A stretch of 19,440 nucleotides of DNA from CAZPBN01 sp964584935. GTDB lineage: Bacteria > Acidobacteriota > Aminicenantia > Aminicenantales > Aminicenantaceae. Location: NCBI GenBank assembly GCA_964584935.1, contig CAZPBN010000030.1, forward strand, positions 1-19,440, written 5' to 3'. Below, one piece after another: positions 1 to 7,397 of the stretch; position 1 is the first letter of the stretch, and each line of letters begins with the position of its first letter. The notes under the pieces are model-generated. The model ran no database searches. It worked only from the letters and a program-made list of their open reading frames with translations, and was not told the origin of the DNA. The translations under genes and the position numbers were made by a program.

Positions 1-2
1 TC

Positions 3-98
3 AAAGAATCAGAACAAAACATCGGATCTGATGCATTGATTTTATATTTTGACTTTTTCTCAATAGAGTCTAACCAGGAATGCGAGATGGGGAAGTAA
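3..98 (+). CDS. possible 3' end of an upstream gene
   Basis: Reading frame 3 is open from the window edge to a TAA at 96-98 and gives about 31 residues ending in ...NQECEMGK. The other two forward frames close earlier. The peptide matches no family I recognise, and a 31-codon open stretch can occur by chance in AT-rich DNA. It may be the tail of a gene that begins upstream of the window. The following stretch, 99-223, shows no gene. Confidence 0.22.
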   Translation, partial: KESEQNIGSDALILYFDFFSIESNQECEMGK

Positions 99-177
99 CA
101 TGAAATTAAAAATTCAAGTTTTGAAATGAAAATCAAGTAAACAAGTTTTCAAAATAATAGTTTATTGGCGGGAGGGG

Positions 178-207
178 TTTACATTTACAGGTGTTTTGTA
201 ATATAAA
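178..207 (+). promoter_or_regulatory. candidate sigma-70 promoter for the deacylase operon
   Basis: TTTACA at 178-183 can pair with TATAAA at 202-207 (18-bp spacer) or with TAATAT at 199-204 (15-bp spacer). A Shine-Dalgarno-like AGGGAG follows at 213-218, five bases before the ATG at 224. The region is AT-rich, so the exact -10 is uncertain, but the position fits the start of the three-gene operon. Confidence 0.4.
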
Positions 208-223
208 TTCTTAGGGAGAAAAA

Positions 224-1921
224 ATGAAAAAAATATTTTCAAGAAGAAATTTCCTTAAAAAATCATCTAAGATTATCACTGCAGCGAGTGTGGCTGGGAG
301 CGGATTCTTTTTGAATGGCTGTAGTAAGAAGAAGGATTTTGATCTTGTTATTAAAAATGGAAATGTATTTGATGGAATAGAGGATGAAATAATCAATACG
401 GATATAGGAATATGTGGGAATTTCATCAGAGAAATCGGGAAATTATCAAATTATAAGGCAAAAAAAAGTATAGAGGCTAAGGATTTGGTGGTTTGTCCGG
501 GTTTTATCGATATGCATAATCATACGGATGTGCATCTTTTGGTCAATCCAAAAGCGGAAAGTTGTATCAGACAGGGGATAACAACTGTGGTCAGCGGAAA
601 CTGTGGTTATTCGCCTTTTCCTATTGCAGAGGAGATATATAGCGAAACAAAGGAAGTCTTGAAAGAAAATTACGGGGTTGAATTGACATGGACTGACATA
701 AAAGGATTTTTCTCTAGATTAGAAGAACAGGGTATTGCATTGAATTATTCTTCTTTAGTCGGACATGGAGCTATAAGAGGTGCAGCTATGGGCTTTAATG
801 ACAGGCCTCCGAAACAGGAAGAACTGGATTCCATGAAAACAATGGTCAGAGAAAATATGAAAAACGGAGCCCTGGGGCTTTCCACAGGACTGGAATATTC
901 ACCCGGAAGTTATGCTTTACCGGATGAAATAGCAAAATTATGCAGAGAAGTTGCAAAATATAAAGGGGTGTATGCCACTCACATGAGGAGTGAGGGAGAT
1001 CATCTATTGGAATCTTTGGATGAATCTATTGAAGTCGCCCGGAGAACAGGAGTAAGCCTTCAGATATCCCATTTAAAAATTGCTTATCAAAGGAATTGGG
1101 ATAAAATCGATAAAGCTCTTTTGAAAATAGAGGAAGCGAAAAAGAATGGAATTTCAATATTTTGCGATCGTTATCCCTATATTGCCGGGTCGACCGGCCT
1201 TAGTTTTTATTTTCCTCTTTGGGCAAAGCAGGGAACCACTTCTGATTTTTTGGACAGGTTGAAAGATCCGACCTTAGAAAGCAAAATAAAAGACTATGTT
1301 GATGAACAGGAAAAAAAGCTTGGTTCATGGAATAAGGTTATCATTTCCAGTGTCGTTACGGAACAGAATAAAATTTTTGAAGGAAAGAGTGTTCTCGAAG
1401 CTTCCAAAGAGGTAGGGAAGGAACCTTTTGATTTTATGCGTGACCTACTCATTGAAGAGAAAAACCGTGTCAGTATGATTACTTTTATGATGAGCGAAGA
1501 TAATTTAAAAAGAATACTGGCCCATCCTTTGGTGGGAATAGGGACTGACGGTTCTGCTGTGGCTCCTTATGGAGTTCTAGGAAAAGGAAAGCCCCATCCC
1601 CGGCTGTATGGTACTTATCCCAGAGTATTAGGAAAATATATTCGGGAAGAAACAATTCTATCATTGCCAGCCATGTTGAAGAAAATGACTTCGGTTCCTG
1701 CACGGAAATTCGGTTTTGATAGAAGGGGAATTTTAAAACCTGGATATTTTGCAGATATTTGCATTTTTGATAGGGATGTGGTTATTGATAAAGCCACATG
1801 GAAAAGTCCCCATATTTATCCCGAAGGGATCAATTATGTCATTGTGAATGGAAAGATTGTTATCGATCGGGGGTCTCATACAAATAATCTCCCGGGATTA
1901 GTTATAAGGAAAACGGTATAA
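224..1921 (+). CDS. N-acyl-D-amino-acid deacylase (D-aminoacylase family), Tat-type lipoprotein
   Basis: This is a 565-residue amidohydrolase-superfamily enzyme predicted to hydrolyse N-acyl-D-amino acids to the free D-amino acid. The N-terminus carries a twin-arginine motif (SRRNFLKK, residues 6-13) and a lipobox ending at Cys33 (FLNGC), so it should be exported folded and lipid-anchored. Metal-site residues of the D-aminoacylase family are all visible: H98 and H100 (HNH), C127 (GNCG), H253 (ATHMRSEGDH), H283 (ISHLK) and D442 (GTDGS). The C-terminal RRGILKPGYFADICIFD (about 500-516) is the usual composite beta-domain of amidohydrolases. The start is supported by AGGGAG at 213-218. It is the first gene of an operon and abuts the alpha/beta hydrolase gene directly. 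The family also holds dihydroorotase-like members, so the exact acyl substrate is open. Confidence 0.88.
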   Translation: MKKIFSRRNFLKKSSKIITAASVAGSGFFLNGCSKKKDFDLVIKNGNVFDGIEDEIINTDIGICGNFIREIGKLSNYKAKKSIEAKDLVVCPGFIDMHNHTDVHLLVNPKAESCIRQGITTVVSGNCGYSPFPIAEEIYSETKEVLKENYGVELTWTDIKGFFSRLEEQGIALNYSSLVGHGAIRGAAMGFNDRPPKQEELDSMKTMVRENMKNGALGLSTGLEYSPGSYALPDEIAKLCREVAKYKGVYATHMRSEGDHLLESLDESIEVARRTGVSLQISHLKIAYQRNWDKIDKALLKIEEAKKNGISIFCDRYPYIAGSTGLSFYFPLWAKQGTTSDFLDRLKDPTLESKIKDYVDEQEKKLGSWNKVIISSVVTEQNKIFEGKSVLEASKEVGKEPFDFMRDLLIEEKNRVSMITFMMSEDNLKRILAHPLVGIGTDGSAVAPYGVLGKGKPHPRLYGTYPRVLGKYIREETILSLPAMLKKMTSVPARKFGFDRRGILKPGYFADICIFDRDVVIDKATWKSPHIYPEGINYVIVNGKIVIDRGSHTNNLPGLVIRKTV

Positions 1922-2761
1922 ATGATTATGAAATGGAATGATTCTTATTTGAATGTCAAAGGAAATGACATTCGTTTGGTTGAAAAGGGAAGTGGTTCAC
2001 CTGTTATGCTTTTGCATGGAATTGGGGCTTCTCTTGAATGGTGGAACTATAATATCAATTTTCTTTCAAAAAAAAATCATGTGATTGCCTTTGACTTTTT
2101 AGGATTCGGTTTATCTTCAAAACCAGATATCGATTTTAATATTGAACTAGCCCAGGAATTTATGCTTGATTTTATAAATGCTCTGGGTTTGAAAAAAGTA
2201 TCTCTTGTGGGTAATTCAATGGGAGGATTGATTGCATTGAGTACAGCCATCACTATTCCAGAGAAAATAGATAAGCTGGTTTTAGTGGATAACGCAGGAT
2301 TTGATAGCAATCTTACATTTTTTTTAAGGTTAGGAACTGTCTTTCCTTTATGTCAAATAGCCCTTTCGGTAATGGGGAGGATGTTTTTAAGAATTTTTTT
2401 GAAAAGAATGTTTTATGATTTGAAAAAAATACCTTTGGAATTGGAGAATTGCATTCTAAAGATGTTTCAATATCCCAAAAATAAAAAACTTTTCTGTGAA
2501 GTTTTGAAATATGGAGTGAATATTAGAGGATTGAAGAAAAAAATATGGAGTGAAATTGTCAGAGAGTCCTTGACTTTGCCCCATAAAACTTTAATTGTAT
2601 GGGGAGAAAATGATAAAGTGATTCCTGTTTCTCAAGCTTACAAAGGAAAGGAATTGATCAAAAATTCAACGCTTCACATTTTTGAACAATGCGGTCATAT
2701 TCCCCAGGTTGAATATTTTGAAGAGTTTAACAAATTGGTACAGGATTTTTTAAATTCATGA
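1922..2761 (+). CDS. alpha/beta hydrolase
   Basis: This 279-residue alpha/beta-hydrolase-fold protein has the complete catalytic set: oxyanion-hole HGIG at 32-35, nucleophile elbow GNSMG with Ser99, acid Asp231 in WGENDKVIP, and His259 in CGHIPQ. A variable cap region lies at about 125-205 and is rich in Lys and aromatic residues. No signal peptide is seen, so it is probably cytoplasmic, in contrast to both neighbours. The start ATG lies immediately after the stop of the deacylase, and a second in-frame ATG at 1928 is an equally possible start. Its last bases overlap the M23 peptidase gene by an ATGA. It is likely an esterase, lipase or C-C hydrolase; the substrate cannot be read from the sequence. 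Confidence 0.85.
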   Translation: MIMKWNDSYLNVKGNDIRLVEKGSGSPVMLLHGIGASLEWWNYNINFLSKKNHVIAFDFLGFGLSSKPDIDFNIELAQEFMLDFINALGLKKVSLVGNSMGGLIALSTAITIPEKIDKLVLVDNAGFDSNLTFFLRLGTVFPLCQIALSVMGRMFLRIFLKRMFYDLKKIPLELENCILKMFQYPKNKKLFCEVLKYGVNIRGLKKKIWSEIVRESLTLPHKTLIVWGENDKVIPVSQAYKGKELIKNSTLHIFEQCGHIPQVEYFEEFNKLVQDFLNS

Positions 2762-3660
2762 ATCAATTGAAAAAAATTTCTATATTGCTCCTTCTTATTT
2801 TGATTCTGAATGCCAGTTATTTCGGGGATGCGAATTTTACCAAGATAGAATCATTTTCAGGGATTGAGCTGGATTTTATATGCCGGGATTATAAGCCCGG
2901 AGGAGTCATGATGGTTAAGATAAAAAAAGAGGAGCAGGTGAGGAATGTTCAAATAGCTTTTTCAGGTAAAGTGTTTCAAATGGCAGAGAATGATAACACT
3001 GATGAGCTAATTAGTTTTATTGGAATGGATTTGGGATTGGACCCAGGATTTTATGATATAAAAATATCATTTCAAAACCGGAAAGATGAAATTGAATATA
3101 TCCAAAAAAGAATTTTTATAGAGGAAAAGCAGTTTCCAGTTAAAAAATTATGGGTTGAAGAAAAATATGTGACCCCGCCTGAAAAAGCAAGGGAAAGGAT
3201 ACAAAGAGAATACAAAAAACTTAAAGCGCTTTACAAAAAATACACTCCGGAATGGTTTGGAGAAGGAAGATTTTTAGTGCCTACAGAGGGAAAAATATTC
3301 TATAATTTTGGACAAAGAAGAATTTTAAATAATAAACCCCGCTCTCAACATAGTGGAGTGGATATATCAGCTCCCACGGGAACTCTAGTGAGGGCTTCCA
3401 ATTCAGGGAAGATTGTTGTGGCGGATGATCTCTATTTTTCAGGAAACACAGTGATTATCGATCACGGCCTAGGAGTTTTTTCGTTATACTGTCATCTATT
3501 AGAGATCCTGGTAAAGAAAGGGGTGCCAGTGAAAAAAAGTGATATTATAGGAAAAATAGGAGCAACAGGACGGGTGACCGGTCCTCATCTTCATTGGGGA
3601 TTTAAAGTATCAGGAAGCAGAGTGGATCCTTTTTCGCTTGTGAATCTTGAAGATTTATAG
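2758..3660 (+). CDS. secreted M23-family metallopeptidase
   Basis: This 300-residue protein begins with a hydrophobic signal segment (ISILLLLILILNAS, about 7-20), has a beta-rich N-terminal domain of about 110 residues and ends in a LytM/M23 domain (about 170-295). The Zn ligands are H198 and D202 (HSGVDI) and H279 of GPHLHWG. H246 (LYCHL) and H277 are the accompanying catalytic histidines, so it should be an active peptidoglycan endopeptidase rather than a degenerate EnvC/NlpD-like activator. A basic Lys/Glu-rich linker (about 140-165) precedes the domain. The start overlaps the upstream stop as ATGA, indicating translational coupling. With the exported D-amino-acid deacylase in the same operon, a role in cell-wall remodelling or breakdown is plausible. 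Confidence 0.87.
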   Translation: MNQLKKISILLLLILILNASYFGDANFTKIESFSGIELDFICRDYKPGGVMMVKIKKEEQVRNVQIAFSGKVFQMAENDNTDELISFIGMDLGLDPGFYDIKISFQNRKDEIEYIQKRIFIEEKQFPVKKLWVEEKYVTPPEKARERIQREYKKLKALYKKYTPEWFGEGRFLVPTEGKIFYNFGQRRILNNKPRSQHSGVDISAPTGTLVRASNSGKIVVADDLYFSGNTVIIDHGLGVFSLYCHLLEILVKKGVPVKKSDIIGKIGATGRVTGPHLHWGFKVSGSRVDPFSLVNLEDL

Positions 3661-3679
3661 TCCTGTAAGAATTATCATT

Positions 3680-3805
3680 CATCTTGCGTCTTGCATCTCA
3701 CGTCTTAAGAGGTCATATTATATCTAATTACATCTTACGTCTGACGTCTTTCGTCTGATGATTATCAAATTGATTTTCGTCTTATCTCTCACGTTTCACA
3801 TCTTA
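3680..3805 (+). repeat. three blocks of four degenerate heptamers
   Basis: Three 28-bp blocks lie at 3680-3707, 3731-3758 and 3778-3805. Each reads as exactly four tandem 7-mers with consensus C(G/A)TCT(T/C)A. Over the 12 units, position 3 (T) and position 5 (T) are invariant, and positions 1 and 4 (C) are kept in 11 of 12. The blocks are separated by AT-rich spacers of 23 and 19 bp, so block starts are 51 and 47 bp apart. The array occupies the noncoding gap between the M23 gene and the mutase promoter. No ORF of credible length crosses it. The function is unknown. Confidence 0.8.
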
Positions 3806-3898
3806 CAATGTTATTCTGAAAGGATTCCTCAATGTTTAATTTATTTTAACGTTGTAAGAGAAATTTAAAATTTGATGGGAATTCACTGATATAATTGT

Positions 3899-3927
3899 TT
3901 GACATAGAGGGGATTCGTTCTTATAGT
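3899..3927 (+). promoter_or_regulatory. sigma-70 promoter of the permuted phosphoglycerate mutase gene
   Basis: A perfect TTGACA -35 (3899-3904) is followed after 17 bp by TATAGT (3922-3927), five of six consensus bases. Transcription should start near 3934, leaving a leader of about 18 nt that contains AGAGG (3940-3944) at normal spacing before the ATG at 3952. This decides the gene start: the in-frame TTG at 3895 would lie upstream of the transcript. Confidence 0.75.
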
Positions 3928-3951
3928 ATAGGTTTATTTAGAGGAACGGCC

Positions 3952-5559
3952 ATGACAGAAAATTCAATTTTAAACAATCCTATGATTTCTTCCATAGAAA
4001 AAGCTTATCGGGATGGAGAGGAAGATGAAGCTTTGGAACCTATAGTGAAAATAGATTCCCGTCATAAACCGGTCGGGCGTATGAATGACGGTGATTATGT
4101 CATTTTTTATGATATCCGGGGGGAAAGGGAAATTCAGTTAACTCAATGTTTAACCGATAAGAATTTTACTCATTTTCAGGTTGATCCAGATAGGAATTTG
4201 AATTTCGTAACAATGATTGAATATCATCCTTCCTTAAATGCGAAACACGCCTTTTCCCAGGACGTGGATATAAAGAACACCTTATCTGAAGTGATAACCA
4301 AAGCGGGATTAAGAGTACTAAAAATTGCGGAGTCGGAGAAAGCCGTTCATGTGGGATATTTCATGAATGGAAAGACAAATCGAGATTTTCCCAGGGAAGA
4401 AACTGTGATTGTTCCTTCGCCTCATAATGTGTCTTCTTATTCCAATTGTCCTGAAATGAGTTTGGAGGGAGTGGTTAAAGAAATAACAAAAGGAATCAAA
4501 AAATCAAAATACAAACTCATCATTGGGAATTTTGCCAATGTTGATGTGGTGGGGCATGAGGAGAACAAGGGCTCTGTTATAAGAGCAGTGGAGGCTGTTG
4601 ACACCAGTCTGGGGAAGATTATAAAAATATGCAAGGAAACGAATACTTTATTGATTGTGACTTCGGACCATGGGAGTGCGGAGGAATGGCTTTATGAAGA
4701 CGGATCAATCAATACAGGTCATACAAAGAATCTGGCTCCGTTTATTATTGCCGATTTCTCAATTGATAGTCTGGATGACCAGCTATTAGAAGAAAAAGGG
4801 GAACTAACCGATATTTCTCCCACAATAATTGATTTAATCGGATTGAACAAACCCGAAGAGATGACCGGTAAAAGTCTTTTTGTTCCTTCCAAAAGAAATA
4901 AATGTCCCGAAAATATTGTGCTTCTTATTTTAGACGGTTGGGGAATAAGAGAGGAAGAATATGGAAATCTCATCAAAAAAGCAAATACTCCTCATTTCGA
5001 CGATTTGTGGAAAAAATATCCGCATGCGGTCTTAAAAGCATCTGGTGAAGCTGTGGGTATGCCCTCCAATACTGTTGGAAATTCAGAGGCAGGCCATCTT
5101 CATATCGGAGCGGGAAGGAGAATTTTACTGGACCGGGTTAAAATTGATAAAGCGATTGAAAATGGAAGTTTTTTCGATAACCCAGCATTTAAATGGGCAA
5201 TGCAGGGAGCTAAAAATGCCGGAAGAGCTCTTCACCTATTGGGAATTGTTTCCCATTATAGTTCTCACGGAACCATAAAACATCTTTTTGCCTTGATGCA
5301 GATGGCGGAAAATCTTGGCGTTCATGAGGTTTATATTCATTCTCTGCTGGGGCGAAGAGGTGAGAAGCCAGAGAGCGGTAAAATCTATGTATCCAAAGTG
5401 ATTGAGAAATGCATGGAACTTAAGATTGGAGAAGTGGTTTCCATAATGGGAAGATACTGGGCGTTGGATCGGGAAGAAAATTGGGATCGAATAGAAAAAG
5501 CCTATCGATGTCTGGTTTACGGAGAAGGCACTCAAGTGAAAAATAATGGGGATTATTGA
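3952..5559 (+). CDS. gpmI: circularly permuted cofactor-independent phosphoglycerate mutase
   Basis: This 535-residue protein has every segment of iPGM (3-phosphoglycerate to 2-phosphoglycerate, two-metal phosphatase plus phosphotransferase domain), but in rotated order. Residues 10-310 match the second part of the normal enzyme: AYRDGEEDEALEP; R56 and R59 (IRGER); K130 (AESEK); metal ligands D198 and H202 (NVDVVGH), D239 and H240 (SDHG) and H257; then the usual C-terminus TDISPTIIDL...MTGKSL. A linker of about 12 residues (311-322) joins this to the normal N-terminus: IVLLILDGWG with metal ligand D328, GNSEAGH with nucleophile S378, H439, then GRYWALDRE with R501 and R507, and WDRIEKAYRCLVYGEG near the end. 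The length equals that of an ordinary iPGM, so nothing is lost or duplicated. In the loop normally DGRD, the residues are GRRG (467-470), so both Asp are missing. It has its own promoter and Shine-Dalgarno. Family assignment is firm; whether it is the cell's glycolytic mutase is unknown. Confidence 0.93.
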   Translation: MTENSILNNPMISSIEKAYRDGEEDEALEPIVKIDSRHKPVGRMNDGDYVIFYDIRGEREIQLTQCLTDKNFTHFQVDPDRNLNFVTMIEYHPSLNAKHAFSQDVDIKNTLSEVITKAGLRVLKIAESEKAVHVGYFMNGKTNRDFPREETVIVPSPHNVSSYSNCPEMSLEGVVKEITKGIKKSKYKLIIGNFANVDVVGHEENKGSVIRAVEAVDTSLGKIIKICKETNTLLIVTSDHGSAEEWLYEDGSINTGHTKNLAPFIIADFSIDSLDDQLLEEKGELTDISPTIIDLIGLNKPEEMTGKSLFVPSKRNKCPENIVLLILDGWGIREEEYGNLIKKANTPHFDDLWKKYPHAVLKASGEAVGMPSNTVGNSEAGHLHIGAGRRILLDRVKIDKAIENGSFFDNPAFKWAMQGAKNAGRALHLLGIVSHYSSHGTIKHLFALMQMAENLGVHEVYIHSLLGRRGEKPESGKIYVSKVIEKCMELKIGEVVSIMGRYWALDREENWDRIEKAYRCLVYGEGTQVKNNGDY

Positions 5560-5610
5560 ACTTTTTTATTATAAAAATCGTATTTTATAAGAGAAGAATA
5601 AAATGGTGTT

Positions 5611-6528
5611 GTGAATATGATTGTTAAAATGGAACATATTGATTTCAGCTATGGGAAAGTTAAAGCTTTAGAAGAAATCGATATTGATTTACCCGAAGGA
5701 GCCATCGGTCTTTTAGGCCCCAATGGGGCAGGGAAGAGCACCCTTATTCGGATTCTCCTTGGATTTCTTCCTCCTGACAAGGGAAGCGGAAGTGTGCTGG
5801 GGTATGACATACAAAGAGAGCAATCATTGATCCGGCGATATGTGGGGTATATGCCAGAGAATGATTGTTTTATTCCCGGATTGGATGCTGTTTCTTATAC
5901 GTCATTTATGGGAGAACTTTCCGGAATGCCTCGTCATGAATCCATGAAACGGGCTCATGAAGTTCTCTATTTTGTTGGATTGGAGGAAAGTCGTTATCGG
6001 CAAATAGAAACATATTCATCCGGGATGAGGCAGAGGCTTAAACTTGCCCAGGCGATAGTCCATGATCCAAAACTCATATTCCTGGACGAACCAACCAGCG
6101 GGCTTGATCCCAAAGGAAGGATTGAAATTTTAGAACTGATCAGTGATATTTCTTCAAAGAAAAATATTCAGCTCCTGATATCCTCCCACATTTTACCCGA
6201 CATTGAACACACGTGTTCTTATGTGGTTATTTTAAATAAGGGCGGATTGGCTTCCCAGGGAAGGATGAAGGACCTCAAAGAAAAGCAATACAGTCTTTTT
6301 GAAGTTAAAATAAAGGGTGATTCGAAGAAATTTATAGATCGATTAAACAAATTGGATTACAAAGTAGAGGAAACTGAAGATAAGTTTATAAAAATATATA
6401 TGCCTCCGGGAAGAAATAATTTTGAGATATTCAAATTGGCTGCCGAACAAAATATCCAAATTAGACATTTTGTCAAAAGTAAAACCACTTTGGAAGATCT
6501 GTTTGCAGAAGTGGTGGGAGTCGATTGA
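5611..6528 (+). CDS. ABC-2-type exporter ATP-binding protein (pair 1)
   Basis: This 305-residue ABC ATPase shows Walker A GPNGAGKS (36-43), the signature YSSGMRQRLKLAQ, Walker B LIFLDEPTSGLDP and an H-loop SSHILPDIE. The last roughly 90 residues form the extra C-terminal domain typical of exporter ATPases that work with ABC-2 permeases. It should drive the membrane protein encoded directly downstream, whose ATG overlaps this gene's TGA. The start is uncertain: GTG at 5611 and ATG at 5617 are in frame and neither has a well-placed Shine-Dalgarno. The substrate cannot be inferred. Confidence 0.9.
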   Translation: MNMIVKMEHIDFSYGKVKALEEIDIDLPEGAIGLLGPNGAGKSTLIRILLGFLPPDKGSGSVLGYDIQREQSLIRRYVGYMPENDCFIPGLDAVSYTSFMGELSGMPRHESMKRAHEVLYFVGLEESRYRQIETYSSGMRQRLKLAQAIVHDPKLIFLDEPTSGLDPKGRIEILELISDISSKKNIQLLISSHILPDIEHTCSYVVILNKGGLASQGRMKDLKEKQYSLFEVKIKGDSKKFIDRLNKLDYKVEETEDKFIKIYMPPGRNNFEIFKLAAEQNIQIRHFVKSKTTLEDLFAEVVGVD

Positions 6529-7397
6529 TGACTATTAAAGAAAAAGGATACACTCATTGGGATGGTGAATTGGAAGAGCGGAAATTACCCTGGTGGCCGA
6601 TCACCCGGCAAGGTATAAAGTTAACGTTCAAGAAAAAATTTTTTAAGTTCACTTTCCTTGTATCATTTATACCGGCTCTCGTATATCTCATAGGGACATA
6701 CATTTCAGAAAGAATAGAGGACTTTCCCTTTTTACAGACAGAACAGGTTGATTTTTTAAATATAAATCCTGGCTATTTTGAAGCCTATCTTACCAATAGC
6801 TCTCTTCTTTTTATAATGGTTATCATCCTCATGTTTTGCGGTTCTAGCCTCATATCCGATGATTTAAAATACAACGCCATGCAGCTTTATTTTTCAAGAC
6901 CCCTGAGAGTCATAGATTATTTTGCGGGTAAGATATCAATTATCCTTTTCTTTATGTTGATTTTCACTTTAGTCCCAGCCCTGGTTATTTTATTAATGAA
7001 GCTTATTTTTTCCGGTAGTTTCAAATTTTTTATAGACTATCCGTGGCTTATATTGTCCATAACAGGATATTCCATTGTGGCTGGACTATTCTTTTCTTTG
7101 TATGCCCTTTTTCTTTCGTCTCTGAGTAAAAACAGAAGATATGCGGGAATTCTTATTTTTGCTGTTTATATTTTTTCTGATATTGTGTTTGGAATTTTTC
7201 ATAGAATATTTAATAGCGAGTACTTTGTTCTTTTTTCAATTAAATCGAACCTGAAGCAGTTAGGAGAATATTTGTTTAAGCAAAAACTATCTTATGATGT
7301 TCCCTGGTATCTTTCCTTCTTATCCATTCTTGCTATTTGTGGTTTGGCTGTCATTGTCTTAAGAAAAAAAGTCCGGGGAGTTGAGATCGCAAAATGA
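6528..7397 (+). CDS. ABC-2-type transporter permease (pair 1)
   Basis: This protein of about 289 residues has about six hydrophobic segments: around FTFLVSFIPALVYLIGTYI, LLFIMVIILMFCG, IILFFMLIFTLVPALVILL, LILSITGYSIVAGLFF, ILIFAVYIFSDIVF and LSFLSILAICGLAVIVL. The soluble stretch between TM1 and TM2 and the SDDLKYNAMQLYFSRPL segment after TM2 resemble ABC-2 permeases that place a coupling helix there. I chose the ATG at 6528, which overlaps the previous stop, rather than the TTG one codon earlier. It ends in an ATGA overlap with the second ATPase gene. Confidence 0.85.
   Translation: MTIKEKGYTHWDGELEERKLPWWPITRQGIKLTFKKKFFKFTFLVSFIPALVYLIGTYISERIEDFPFLQTEQVDFLNINPGYFEAYLTNSSLLFIMVIILMFCGSSLISDDLKYNAMQLYFSRPLRVIDYFAGKISIILFFMLIFTLVPALVILLMKLIFSGSFKFFIDYPWLILSITGYSIVAGLFFSLYALFLSSLSKNRRYAGILIFAVYIFSDIVFGIFHRIFNSEYFVLFSIKSNLKQLGEYLFKQKLSYDVPWYLSFLSILAICGLAVIVLRKKVRGVEIAK

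Noticed and set aside
1..223. Additional small gene or RNA at the left edge
   Set aside because: Apart from a short open frame ending at 98 and the promoter-like words near 178-207, no start signal, hairpin or RNA motif is visible.
3680..3805. CRISPR array
   Set aside because: The repeats are tandem 7-mers without unique spacers between single units, and no cas genes are nearby.
3895..3951. N-terminal extension of the mutase from a TTG start
   Set aside because: The TTG lies inside a near-consensus promoter (TTGACA-17-TATAGT) and has no Shine-Dalgarno; the ATG at 3952 has AGAGG at proper spacing.
5236..5535. 99-residue minus-strand reading frame inside the mutase gene
   Set aside because: It is antisense to strongly conserved iPGM sequence and has no recognisable product.
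5569..5590. Terminator between the mutase and ABC genes (TTATAAAA/TTTTATAA stem)
   Set aside because: The stem is purely A/T and has no following T-run; it is at most a weak palindrome.
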